Source: Allomyces macrogynus ATCC 38327
Lineage: Eukaryota; Blastocladiomycota; Blastocladiomycetes; Blastocladiales; Blastocladiaceae
Length of the DNA: 64,000 nt
NCBI GenBank assembly: GCA_000151295.1
Contig: GG745330.1
Coordinates: forward strand, 714,102-778,101
Reading direction: 5' to 3'
Part shown: in pieces, positions 22,743-36,367 of the stretch
Layout of the letters: the number at the start of each line of letters is the position of its first letter
How positions within the stretch are numbered: the first letter of the stretch is position 1
Notes under the pieces: generated by a model
Database searches by the model: none
Told to the model about the DNA's origin: nothing
The model's input: the letters and a program-made list of their open reading frames with translations, nothing else
Position numbers and translations under genes: made by a program

Positions 22743-25700
22743 TCACAATGGCGCGGCCCCACCGTACAGCTGCCAGCACGTCTGCGCGCCGCCCTTGGTC
22801 ATGAGCGGCAGCATGCTCGTGCGCGAATACACAAACGCCGGCGCAAACTCGGACCCGACCAGCCCAAAGATCGCCGTGACCAAGAGCATCACCGCCAGCG
22901 GGACGCGCAGCGTGCGGTTCACGACTTTCGGCTCCTGGCACACGCGCAGCATACGGTACTTGTCCACCAGGTACTCGCTGCCAGACACGATCGCGCCGAG
23001 CAGGGCGACCATTGGGAACTGGGACGACCCGAGGTAGATGATGTACTGTCTGGAAAGAGAAAGCGCGTTGGGGCAATGAGTTCATGGCCGTGCTGGTTGG
23101 TGCGGTGCACAGAGACGCGTACCGGTAGAGCAGTTCGACGTATTCAGCCGCAACGTCAAACTCGGGCTTGTTCTCCTCGTCCGACTTGGTGTTGACGTTG
23201 GCCCACGGAAACTTGACCCATGTGATGACTTGCGGCGCAAAGATCTCAAACGCGTTGCCGAGCAAGAGATCCGAGATAAGCAGCGTAAAGAACTTGACGC
23301 CGCCCGAGCATGGGTCGGCCTGGTAGATGGCCTGGTAGAAAGCAATGACGCCGATGACGCGGAACAGGAACAGCTTGATGCTACATGGTGTGGCCCGGTC
23401 AGTTTCTGCGAGCCAAAGAGAACGAAATGCGACTTGCAATGAACATACATGGCCGCCTTCCACGTATGGTCGCGCGTCTTGAACCGATCAAACACAGTCA
23501 GCTGGTTGATCACAAACGCCGACGCGAAATTGATCATGGTCAAGGCCATCGAGATGCCCCAATCCATGAGCCGCAGCGTGCCGCTCGACGACCCGCCGCC
23601 CGGCTGGTTCTTTTCCTCTTCACGGTTGCGCGTCGAGATGTTCTACCGGGCACCGCGCGCGAGAACGTCAGCGATGCTGGAAGCAACCGTAACCCATTTG
23701 GAGATGGGGTGGTACCTGCAGCGTCTCGGTCAAAAGGTAGGACCCAATCACCATGAGCACAAACACGACCGACGTGAACGTGCGCCGCATGACCAGCTGG
23801 TAGAACGGCACGTTGCGGTTTTGCGGAATAATGTTTTCCTCGGTGTCGTAGTGCTCGGTCTCGCGCTCGGCGTCCGGATCGGCGCGGAAGAGCAGCAGGT
23901 ACGCGCCCGGTAGCAGGAACCAGAGCACGCACTGGGTGATGCCCGCGCCAAGCCTGTTTGAAGAGGTCGAGACAGTCAGCAAACCTAGCTGTCCGTCGAA
24001 AGGAAAAGATAATAGGTGGAGACGAACCAAAAACTCGTAAACTGCGAGCCAAACGAGATGGTGAAGAGACCGCCAAAGAAATTGGACGTTTCCGACGCCA
24101 TCACGTGCGGGAGCCACACGACGAGCCCAAATAGCGCGAGAAAAAGGTTGGCGCCGACAATGAACCGGATAAACTTGTAGTAGCGCTGAATGCCGACACC
24201 ATACCGCTCCTTGAGCTCTTGCTCGGTGACCATGAGCGGCACGAGTTCTCGAACGTGCTCGTTGGCGGCCTGGTCGGCCAATCTGTCCGTCATCGCAATG
24301 TGGTCAGGGCATGACCGTTCAAAGCCCGATGAGTTCGAAAGAGAGCGTACCGCGTCGGATCCACCTCAATCCCCGCAGCCGACGTGGAAATCGACGCCGG
24401 CAACGTATCGAGTGACACGACCGTGGGCTTCGGCGGCACTGCCGGCGCAGGCACCGGCGACGGGAAATTGGGTCCAAGCGGGCTCGGCGGGACGACGCCA
24501 TGACTTGGCGTACTGCTTGGGCGCCGCCCCATCCCCATGTGACTGCTGTTGCTACTAGGTCGTCGACCCAGCGGGTAATCACCGTACGGCGACTGCGCGG
24601 ATGCCAGTGGCTGCACAAACGGGCCTGACGACGAGGGTGTCGCGAGCGGCATCGTCGGCCGTGCCGCCGGAGATTTTGGTGGAGTCGCTGGCGGGTACGG
24701 GGTGGTCGGGATCACGGGAATTCCAGGGGAAACGGGGCCAAAGCCCGGGGAGGGCATCGGGAATTGCGCGCTGCCAGGTGATACGGGTACGAATCCGGGC
24801 GAGGGAGGGAGCAGTGCGATCGACGAGGTTGGCAGCCCGAGCCCAGTCGTCGACTGGCTCGCAACCGATGGTGCAGTCGGCGAGGTGGGCGTCGTTGGCG
24901 TCGGCATCGGCATGACGACCGTGCTCGCACTGGCCGGAACGACCGTTTGCGCTCCTGGCGCCGTTGGCGTCGGCATTGGCATGGTGATGCTCGCGCTGCT
25001 CGGAACGGCAGTTGGCGTCATTGGCGCCGTTGGTGTTGGCATCGGCATGACTACACCTGCACCCGCCGAAGACGGCACCGAACTCGACCCTGTGGTCGGG
25101 TACGGCGGGAAATTGGCCGGCGGGTACCCGGACGACGAGGGTGGCGGGTACCCGGGCGACGCCGGCGGCGGGTATACGGGCGAGGGAGGCGGATAGATGC
25201 CTGGCGACGGGGGCGGATAGATGCCTGGCGCGACCGAGTACGAGCTGCTGCTCGCAGCTGGCGGGTAGAACCCCGGCGACGGCGGCGGCTGCGGCGACGG
25301 CATGACGAGCGGCGACACGGGTTGCGGTTCCGGGAACGCAATGATCGGCGAGAGCCGCGCAGGCGACGCCGTCGACGCGATCCCCGACGACCGGCGCGAC
25401 TGGACGCTCGCCGCGCTCGTCAATGGCGTGGGGCCCGGCCTGCCGCGCGCCTGCGCGATACGTGATGGACCCGGCGACGCGGTCGTGCTGGGCGACCCTG
25501 GCGGCGATTGCAGCCGCGTCGGGTCGACGGGCTGCGGCATGGTCTGCAGCGGTGGGGGCGTCGGCGAGTCGGGCGGGTAGACAGAGATGACTACTTTGTC
25601 CTCGGGATTCGCGCGATGGAGACGCGCGTTGGCGTGCGCGTGCGCATGCCCGTGCGCATGTTGTTCGTGTCCAGCTGGTGGAGCAGCGGTTGTCGTCGTC

Positions 25701-25864
25701 GTGCGCGCCGTTGCAGGCCCCGCAGCTGCCCCACTCCCCGCAGACTCGCGGCGCGGTGCACCGGCACTTGGATCTGAAGGACGGCGTGGTGCACCAGGGC
25801 TTGGGTCCGAGGGACGGCGTGCCGCGCCCGTGTTCGTGTCGGAGCCGCGGCGCGAGTCCACCAT
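22743..25864 (-). CDS. TMC-like multipass channel with long disordered N-terminus
   Basis: Six exons: 24351-25864, 24028-24282, 23716-23953, 23449-23642, 23123-23380, 22743-23049 (921 aa). The five introns are 68-74 bp and all junctions keep phase. Residues 1-505 are Pro/Ser-rich and disordered, with repeated 'PPPSPG' and 'MPMPTPT' segments and a His/Ala run. About eight hydrophobic helices follow. Blocks resembling the TMC family are 'GIQRYYKFIRFIVGANL', 'GISMALTMINFASAFVINQL', 'HTWKAAIIKLFLFRVIGVI', and near the end 'YIIYLGSSQFPMVALLGAI' with 'DKYRMLRVCQEP'. TMC proteins are mechanosensitive or leak cation channels, related to anoctamins and OSCA. It has fewer C-terminal helices than animal TMC1; a missing 3' exon is possible. 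Confidence 0.75.
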
Positions 25865-26335
25865 GACTGGTCCCTCGGTTGTGTGTCGTAGTGCTTGGTC
25901 GATTTATTTACGTGGTCGCGACTTGCACACGCAGAGAGACTGGCCAGCTTGAGCTTGGAGGTGCACCACCGCGCGCCGGCACGCGGTATATGGGCGGCGC
26001 GGCCAAGTCGGCTGCGGGCTGTTGCGTCGGTATTGCCAAGAGCTGCGCTGCAAGGTTACTGCTGACAAGGCAATGAGGAAGTTGATGCAGCTCGTGGTGC
26101 GTGCGCCGATGCCAAGGCGCGAAGTTGGTCGCCGTGGCGGCGCCATGCAATGATTTGTCCCTCGATCGCAACGCGCCATGTGCCACCACGCCACCGCCCA
26201 AACCCAGACGCGCCTTGCGGCATGAGCGCTGATCGCCACCAGATTGCAATCTCGACCGCGTCGACGGACAGAGCCACGACGATCAGAACCACGACGATCA
26301 GCGACAATACACCAGCGTCGTTCGACACCACCGCC
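25865..26335. promoter_or_regulatory. Divergent intergenic region TMC-like / WDR55
   Basis: These 471 bp lie between diverging starts. On the minus strand a TAAATAAAT-like motif (about 25903-25911) lies about 40 bp before the TMC-like start. Nothing else is recognised. Confidence 0.4.
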
Positions 26336-28000
26336 ATGGTAGGCACCCGACGCGCCCCCACCCCCAACTTGACGGCCAGCTCACGCGTACATGGCACAGG
26401 AACCGCTTCAACTCGGCCCCGCACCTGCACCCATCACGCTCAAGGACACGGTGCCGCTCTCCGTCGACCTGCACCCGTCAGCCGACCTCCTCGCCGCCGG
26501 CCTGATCACGGGCCAGGTCAACTGGTATCGTCGACCATCAGCGCACCCATTCCGTTCGAATCGCTGCTGACGATGCCATTGCACACAAGCTACTCGTACA
26601 CGGACACGACGTCGAAGCGCCTTTTTGCGTCCAAGCACCACAAGGACTCGGTCCGCTGCGTCAAGTTCAGCGATGACGGCGCGCACCTCTACTCGTGCTC
26701 GACCGACAAGTCGATTCAGGTCATGGACACGGAAACCAAGCAGGTCTTCTTGAAAAAGGCCAAGGCGCACGAGTGCGTGTGCTTCTCCACCTTGTCCACC
26801 CTGTCCCCGCGCAACGTGGCCTGATCCGAACCCCATTTCTTTCGCAGTGACGGCATCAACACCCTCCTCCCGCTCACCGAAACGCTCGTCGCGTCGGGCG
26901 ATGAGAACGGCGTCGTGCGCGTCTGGGACCTGCGCACCAAGAACATTGTCCAGGAGTGGCACGAGCACGAGGACTTGGTCACGGACCTGCATTTCGTCCC
27001 ACACAAGAAGACAATTGTCTCGACGGGCGCCGACGGGTACCTGTCCGTCTACGACCTGCGCAAAAAGGACGTGGTCGCGCGGTCCGACCAAATGGAGGTG
27101 GAAATGCTGTGCATGGCGCCCATCCGCAACGGCAAGCGGCTCGTCGTCGGCAACTCGGACGGGTCGCTGAGTATCTGGTCGTGGGGCTGGTGGGGTGACT
27201 TCAAGGACCGGTTCCCGGGCCACCCGGCGTCGGTCGATGCGGTGGTCGCGATTGCCGACGACATGATCGTAACCGGGGTGCGCCGATGGGCTCGTTCGGT
27301 TCGTACTTTCTTGTTCGTGTCACGGTGCCGATCTGATGCTGCTGACGCTGTCCCTCTTGGCCACGCACGTAGAGTTCTCTCGATCCACCCCAACAAGCTG
27401 CTCGGCGTGCTCGGCGCGCACGACGAATTTCCCATCGAATCGCTCGCGCAGTCGCACGACAAGCGCTTCCTCGTCTCGTGCTCGCACGACCACACGATCC
27501 GGTTCTGGAACGCGTCCATTTTGCACGACTCGGGCAGCGACGACGACGAGCCCGGGGCCCAGGAGGAGGAGGCCGACCCAGCGACAGGAGATGGTTCAGG
27601 TTCCGACAGGTGGGAGTCGGCATCGGACGATGAAGATGGCAATGCCGACGATGCCGACGATGCCGACGATGCCGACGATGCCGACGATGCCGACGATGCC
27701 GACGAGGATGAGGAGCATGCGGATTCTGACGCCGGAGCTGGCCCGAGTCGAGCGACAGCGTCGGACGACGACGATGAGGATCCGTTTGCCGGGACGGCCG
27801 ACGACTTGGCTCTTGGCGAAGCACCTGCACCAGACTCGGGCGACGCACCCGCAAATGCCGACGAGAGCGGCAGCAGCAGCAGCAGCAGCAGTGACGAGGA
27901 GCCCGACGACAAGAAGAAGCGCAAGAAGAAGAAGGGCATTCTGAAGCGGTCGTTTGAGGTGAAGAAGCCGAAGAAGGACACGTTCTACGCTGGTCTGTAA
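26336..28000 (+). CDS. JIP5: WDR55/Jip5-type WD40 protein, with apparent +1 frameshift
   Basis: Exons: start (ATG at 26391, or ATG-only exon 26336-26338 with intron to 26399) to 26524, then 26590-26772, 26848-27298, 27373-28000. Seven-bladed WD40 blocks match WDR55: 'LHPSADLLAAGLITGQVN', 'VRCVKFSDDGAHLYSCSTD', 'LVASGDENGVVRVWDL', 'SHDKRFLVSCSHDHTIRFW'. The C-terminus is acidic, then Lys-rich, ending 'KKDTFYAGL' like WDR55 'FFAGL'. At 27275-27278 a GGGG run puts the frame out by one; with three Gs it reads TGCADGLVR and splices (GTTCGT..GTAG) into VLSIHPNK, matching the family. So the copy is either frameshifted or has an assembly error. WDR55/Jip5 works in nucleolar rRNA processing. Confidence 0.83.
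27642..27704 (+). repeat. In-frame 9-bp tandem repeat (about 7 copies)
   Basis: The unit atgccgacg is repeated about seven times inside the WDR55 acidic tail, coding Asp-Ala-Asp units. It is length-variable sequence by nature. Confidence 0.9.
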
Positions 28001-28062
28001 ACAAAATTAAACCATTCATTCCCGGTGTGCCTATTTTATATCTCGGGACTTGCTTTTGACAA

Positions 28063-30851
<2,789 letters not shown>

Positions 30852-32210
30852 GGAATGATTTGATGTGGTCCTCAGTCGCGGCCGTTCGCGAGCTGATTCC
30901 TGGCCCCTGTGCGCGTGTCGACCTGCATCGGTCTGGCCGTCTCGGTCGTGGCGGTCCATGCTTGCTGAGCGATTGAATTTGCTGCCCAGACTTGATGGTG
31001 AAATTGCTGCTGCTGTCCTCGCCCCCACCAGTTGCGACAAGTCGTGCTTTATTCCAGCCCAGACAAGTAGTTGTGGACTGCGAACGTGGCCAACGTTCGG
31101 CAACACCAGCCAGCGTTGGCCGCGACGCGTCGTGATGTGAGAGTGATCGTCGCCAAGGCAGCAACTCACCACGTGATGCAAGTAAACAACCACTCCCGAT
31201 CTCAAGAGCGCCTGGGAGCTGCCAGCGTCTGTTCTTTACGTTTACCCCGTCGGCTCAACAAACATTGTGCTCAAGCATCCTTGTGGTGCCAGGAGCTCCG
31301 TGTCTTTCTGGCTCGACTAGAGCGCCCAAGTTGGAATTTGGCAGGTTTAATCGCGGGCCGCACTGGTTACAGTAGGCGAGCGCCGTTTCATGCCCCTGTC
31401 ACATCGCTGCTAGCTTCAGTCGCTGTTGCTGTTGCTGTCTTTCTGCTGCTGCCGTCGTGAACTTCGTGGACGATCAATATTTTTCAAGCTCAACAAGCTG
31501 AACATCGTTGATGAACCATTCTTCTTCTTCTATTGACCGAGAAGTCACGGACGAGAAGTTCTTTTGCTAGCTTTACGTCCAGTTGAAGACTGTGAGAGGA
31601 CGATGCGGCGTGTTGGTGACGACGTGGAGGGAGCAGTTTGGAGCGATTGTGACTTGGACCGACGCAGCTCCACCAAGACTGAAATTCGGCACTGGTCGCA
31701 TGCTGGAAAGACCAGCTCGAAGCGAGCGAACCCGGATGAGAAATACCAATGCCAGCATGACACTGACGATGAGCGCAACATGACGCTGGCGATGAGAGCA
31801 ATCAGGAAAGTATCAGCGAGCATCAGCCCATGAGATCAGGCTGCAAAGCATCAAGAGTCGGGACTGGCAATGGGGGGTTTGTCGGTTGACACCTTCCGAC
31901 AACCATCTGGCCGTTGCTCTCCCAAACGGGGGAAAGAGACAACAACAATGCTCACGAAGGAACGTCGTTCCAAGCCTACGTGACGAGCTCTCTTGGATGC
32001 CAATACTTAGTACAGGACTGGCTGACGCAGTGAGCCTGAGATAGGACAGGGTGGAGCGACTTCATCGGTCGTGAGGTACTGCCGTCAAGACTGGACGCGA
32101 ATCGCGATGTTGATTTAGACACGATGAGTGCGGCCGAATCGCTTAGTGGGAGCAAACGACACTCGAGTGATTTGGACTGGTAACTACAAACACGACTCGG
32201 GCCTTTCGAC
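30852..32210. other. 1.36-kb region without a recognised gene
   Basis: This lies between the DHX40-like start and the QRI7 stop, both on the minus strand. Base composition is more balanced than in genes; the frames are short with no domain or splice pattern. I looked for tRNA and common snRNA signatures and found none. It presumably holds the helicase promoter and the QRI7 3' UTR, with room for an unrecognised non-coding RNA. Confidence 0.4.
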
Positions 32211-33756
32211 TCACAATCGCGCTGATTCGCTCTGCTTAAACTCGTTCAACGGCCACTTGGGCACATAGTCGAGCGCCCACGGATCGACCAGCCCAGCACG
32301 CAACCGCTCGATCCCCGTCCACGCAATCATCGCAGCATTATCCGTGCACAGCCGCGGTGGCGGTATCTCAATCCTCAGCCCATACTTTCCAGCGACGTCG
32401 CCAAGTCGCGCGCGCAGGACTTGGTTGGCCGCAACGCCGCCGGCGGCCACGACACACGTCGGGTGTACCTTACGGACCGTGATCGTCTCCGCCAGCACGC
32501 AGTCGAGACGGTCGGCGAGGTGCGTCACGGCCGCGTCTTGGAACGCACGCGCAATGTCGGCGCGGATTCCGCTGCTGGGCTCGGTACTGGCCATGGCCGC
32601 GGACCATGCGGCCGGGTCGCTCTCCTGCAGCGTCTGCACGTGCCGGAAGACGGAGGTCTTGAGCCCAGAGAACGACATGTTGAGACGCGACGCGGGTTTG
32701 TCGCGGCCGTCGCGCATCGGGACCGGGAAGGTGACGGCGTACCCACCCGTCGCGTGCGCAGCCCATTGTTCAAGAGCAGCGCCTACATATAGCAGGGTGC
32801 ACGATGGTCAGCATCGATAGTTGGGACGTGGCACGTGGAGAGACGCCGAACCTGCACCACCGCCCGTTGGCAACCATGGAAGCACGAGGGTCCGCGCAAC
32901 CTTGTCAAATGCTTCGCCAACAGCGTCGTCCAAGGTGGTGCCGAGAATCGTGTGCCTCGAGAGGCCTTCGCTCAAGAGCAGCAGCGTGTGGCCGCCAGAG
33001 GCGAGCAGCGACAGGAACGGGAACTCGGGCGGTGCCTCTTGTGTCAACCTTGGCGTCAGAGCATGCGCTTCCTGGTCGTGAACATCCGGACTCGTTAGTT
33101 TGCAATCACGATGCAAAATAGCGGTAAAAATGAATTTGATACCATGTGGTGCACGCCGACCAGCGGTTTGCTACAAAGCGACCACGACCAAGATCAGCAT
33201 CTCGTTCTTCTCGTGTAACGTTCGCTACGATCACGCAATTGAGCACCGCCGCCAAATTTTTGCCCACCGTCAACCCGACCCCCAAGCACGGCGCCAATCC
33301 GGGCCCGCGCGTCACGGCCACGGCATCAATCTCCTCGCACGCGTTGCGAATCCCCGCCGTCTCGAGCGCCTCGCGAATGGCGCCAGGCAGCGCCATCGAG
33401 TGCGCAATTGCAGCCGCCGTTGGCACGATCCCGCCCGTAGCCTCATGCTGCTTGGTCTGGTGCCGCGTTACGAGCGCGCGTACGCGGCGGTCCGACGTTA
33501 CCACGGCAACTGAGGTATCGTCGCACGACGTTTCGATGCCGATGACAGTCCAGGGACGGTCGCGCGGGAGGTGCGTAAAGGCAGCAAACGACCCGTCGTT
33601 CGCCGTGGCTGCAGCTTTGCTCAAGTATCGGGCCCATTGGTCCAGGCTTTTGAGTGCTGGCTTAGTAATTTGCGACGGGGTGACTGCGGCCGTAACGAGC
33701 CGCGGGATAAGCGGGCCACGGTGCGTGGCGGCGACCAGGGCTCGGGCTGTAATCAT
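32211..33756 (-). CDS. QRI7: Mitochondrial tRNA t6A-synthesis protein Qri7/OSGEPL1
   Basis: Exons 33239-33756, 33143-33170, 32852-33071, 32211-32782 (445 aa). The N-terminus is basic, hydroxylated and Arg-rich, a credible mitochondrial presequence. Kae1/TsaD motifs are present: '[14 protein letters not shown]', metal-binding 'VHHMEAHAL' assembled across the 28-nt exon 2/exon 3 boundary, '[10 protein letters not shown]', 'GEAFDKVAR', '[10 protein letters not shown]', '[15 protein letters not shown]', '[10 protein letters not shown]'. It transfers threonylcarbamoyl to A37 of ANN-decoding mitochondrial tRNAs. Exon 1 to exon 2 requires a 68-bp intron starting TTGCGT (33238) rather than GT; otherwise the frame breaks. 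It is head to head with RidA. Confidence 0.9.
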
Positions 33757-34015
33757 TCTTGGCTTGGTCGGCACGGACAACGAGCAATTGCGGCAAGTGG
33801 AGCGCTTCGGGGTGAGCACCCGTCAGCAGTCGCCGTTGTTGATTGCGAGTGATCGCCGAGGTGCAGGTGCAGAGAGACTGGATGGCCACCAAGCCGATCA
33901 ACACGTGGTAAACGTGATAAACAGGCCGGTCGCGTTGGAGCAAGGGAATGAACGGCACGCACAGTTCGCCCGCGCGTCGCCGTTTCCTCTGGATTCCTCC
34001 CCCAAAGACTCCATC
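33757..34015. promoter_or_regulatory. Bidirectional promoter region QRI7 / RidA
   Basis: Only 259 bp separate the two start codons of genes whose products both carry mitochondrial presequences. No TATA box is evident. Confidence 0.5.
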
Positions 34016-34689
34016 ATGTTTTCCGCATTGGACCGGCTCTGTGCGCGCACTTTGGTCGCCGCCGGCCAAGCAAGCACACGCACGGCAGCAATCACAAGAA
34101 CAACGGGTCGCTTTGCGCGCCAGGCTCAACCGCAGCACCATGCCCAGCACGCTGCGCAAGTCGCGCGCTCAGCAATGTCGCGCTTCGTCTGCACCAAGTC
34201 GGGTTCGTCGGGGACGCCCACGTTGCGCGTCGCGAGCACCGCCAACGCGCCTGCCGCAATCGGGCCATACTGTACGCGTTGCTTCGCTGATAATGAAGTA
34301 TGTCGTTTGGACCACGACCTCACGTTTTCCTGGACGATTACATAGCCCAGGCGGTCGTTGCCAACGGGTTTGTCTTTTGCTCGGGCCAGATCCCGTTGGA
34401 CCCAAAGACCATGGAGGTCGTACCTGGCGGTGTCGAGGAGCAGACACGCCAGGTCCTGACCAACCTCCAGGCTGTGCTCGAAGCGGCCGGGTCAGACCTC
34501 GAGCATGTGGTCAAGACGCTCGTGTTCTTGAAGGACATGAACTCGTTTGCGGCCATGAATCAGGTCTATGAGGAGTGCTTTTCGCTCCACAAGCCGGCAC
34601 GCGCCGCCGTCGAGGTCGCGCGGTTGCCCAAGGACGTGTTGGTCGAAATCGAGTGCGTCGCAGTGGTCGTGCCTGGCGCTGCGAAATGA
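34016..34689 (+). CDS. MMF1: RidA/YjgF-family enamine/imine deaminase, mitochondrial
   Basis: Exons 34016-34271 and 34346-34689 (199 aa), with a 74-bp intron (GTACGC..ATAG) joining 'APAAIGPY' to '[20 protein letters not shown]', the family signature. The C-terminal part has '[19 protein letters not shown]', including the substrate-binding Arg and Glu positions of RidA. The ~65-residue leader is Arg/Ala/Gln-rich without acids, a mitochondrial targeting sequence. An in-frame ATG at 34175 precedes the domain and could give a cytosolic form. RidA hydrolyses reactive 2-aminoacrylate-type enamines from PLP enzymes; fungal Mmf1 protects mitochondrial DNA and isoleucine synthesis. Confidence 0.92.
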
Positions 34690-35021
34690 TCGATGCGGTA
34701 GGGGTTCAAAAAAATTAACATGTTTGCGTTGAGTCTTGGGAATAATGCGTATTCACAACGGCCGCGACCTAACGCGTCGGCCGAGCATGACAACGAAACG
34801 GATAGACCAGTGAGAGGGCCCATTGCGCGTTCACAGCCGGCTCTTGGACGACGCGCTCGACCCGCGAGCCGGGCTCGTGGCCGACAAGGCCACAGACGAC
34901 GATTCCATCCTAGAAATCAGTGCAAGAGGACTACATATCAGTTAACCGTTCCTGCGACGAGAGAAATGGAGAAAAGTGCGGGTGCGACATGGCCCCGGGA
35001 TGACAAAGTACCAGCGGCTGC
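34690..35021. other. Intergenic, convergent 3' ends (RidA / SOD1)
   Basis: These 332 bp lie between opposing stop codons. No gene or structured element is seen. Confidence 0.5.
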
Positions 35022-35643
35022 TTACTTGGAGATGCCAATGACACCGCACGCGACACGGCCGCCAGCGTTACCCGTCGTCTTCGAGAGCTCGTGGCCGCCC
35101 TTGCCGAGGTCGTCCTCGTCAGCGTGCACGACGACCGACCGGCCGACAATCGAGTGCTCGCCAGCGAGCGACAGCTGCGCATCGGTGATCGAGACGTGCG
35201 CGACACCGTCGGCGCCCGCGACAATGTTGCCAAGGTCACCAACGTGGCGCTCCTTGTCGGTGGGCGCGCCGTGCGTGAACCCGTGCGGGTTGAAGTGGCC
35301 GCCGGCCGAGACACACCCGTTGGTGTTGTCGCCAAACTCGCTAAGAAGCGCGGTTGTGCGCGTTAGTTGGACGCGTCGGATCGGACTTGGATTGGCTGAA
35401 AGCACACGCACTGGATGTGGAAGCCGTGGTTGCCGGCCTTGAGACCCGAAATGGTCGCCTCAACTGTCACTGGAGTTGTCGTTGGTGTCGGCGAGGTCAG
35501 TCGCCGGTTCGAATTAAAATCGGCGGCGGCGCGTGGCGCATCGTGGGTCGATCCATACCGGGCGCGTCGGGCGACGCCTGCGTGAACGTGATCGTGCCGG
35601 CAACGCCAGCATCGCCGCGGAGGACAGCAACAGCCTTGGCCAT
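35022..35643 (-). CDS. SOD1: Cu/Zn superoxide dismutase
   Basis: Exons 35559-35643, 35412-35469, 35022-35340 (153 aa, canonical length). Introns are 89 and 71 bp. Spliced, the protein reads '[17 protein letters not shown]' followed by '[16 protein letters not shown]', giving the Cu ligands (HxH, the bridging His and a distal His in '[14 protein letters not shown]') and the Zn ligands with the structural disulphide Cys pair. The exon 2/3 junction falls inside the HIH|EFG metal site. No signal peptide is present, so it is cytosolic (and mitochondrial intermembrane space). It converts superoxide to peroxide and oxygen. A TATA-like ATAAATA lies 94 bp upstream. Confidence 0.97.
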
Positions 35644-36367
35644 GGTTGGAATGTTGGAGGGGGAGGTGGTCGGGTGTGGTGATGGTCAGGGACACGCGCG
35701 CAGAGGAGCGGGAGCGGGCGCGCGGGGACACACCGCTATTTATGTCCGGTAGAACACAAGCACGCCGAGCACGCGCTCCATTGTTGCACGCGCTCGCCGC
35801 CGTGTGCCCATCGATGGTCGGGATGGATGGAATTACACGGCATCACTTGTTTCTCGGTTTGTGCTGGCACGCTGTGTGCTGCTGGCACGCTGTGTGCTTC
35901 GCGTGTGATCGGCCGAGCTGGATGCGCCATTTTTTTTTTTCGGCCGTTTTGCTGACACACGCCGGCCGCGAAGGTACTCTGACCCGCGAGACGCGCGAGA
36001 CAGGCGTTCTTGTCAAAGGCAGTGAGGAAGGCCTCGACTCTCGGCTCGGCCGATGATTGAGCTTGCGATGGACCGACGACGACAGCGGACGATGGCCATG
36101 CTGTGGGCGACGTGAGCCGAGATGACAGCGAACACGCCCGCATGTTGGCAACGAAACCGCTGTATTCAACCATGCATCAAAAGTGAAAAACGAGCTGGAC
36201 AAGGATAGCCAAGTGCACGCCATGGCGCGCCGAAAAGGTAACCGACAATCAAAACGACAAAAGATGCCAGTCAGGGCAAGACAAGACAAGAAACTCGGTG
36301 TCAAAACGAACAAAAAGAGAGGGGGATCTATGAGGAAAAGCGCTCAAACACACTCGGATCTACCCGC
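35644..36367. promoter_or_regulatory. SOD1 upstream region
   Basis: These 724 bp contain the SOD1 promoter and the 3' UTR of the next minus-strand gene. An imperfect direct repeat 'ctggcacgctgtgtgct' occurs twice at about 35863-35896. A T-run lies at 35930-35940. Confidence 0.45.
35737..35743 (-). promoter_or_regulatory. TATA-like element upstream of SOD1
   Basis: ATAAATA on the minus strand is an AT-rich island in GC-rich sequence, 94 bp before the SOD1 ATG. Confidence 0.5.

Noticed and set aside
26548..26575. GTTCGAATC resembling a tRNA T-arm
   Set aside because: No acceptor stem, D-arm or anticodon arm around it; it lies in the first intron of the WDR55 gene.
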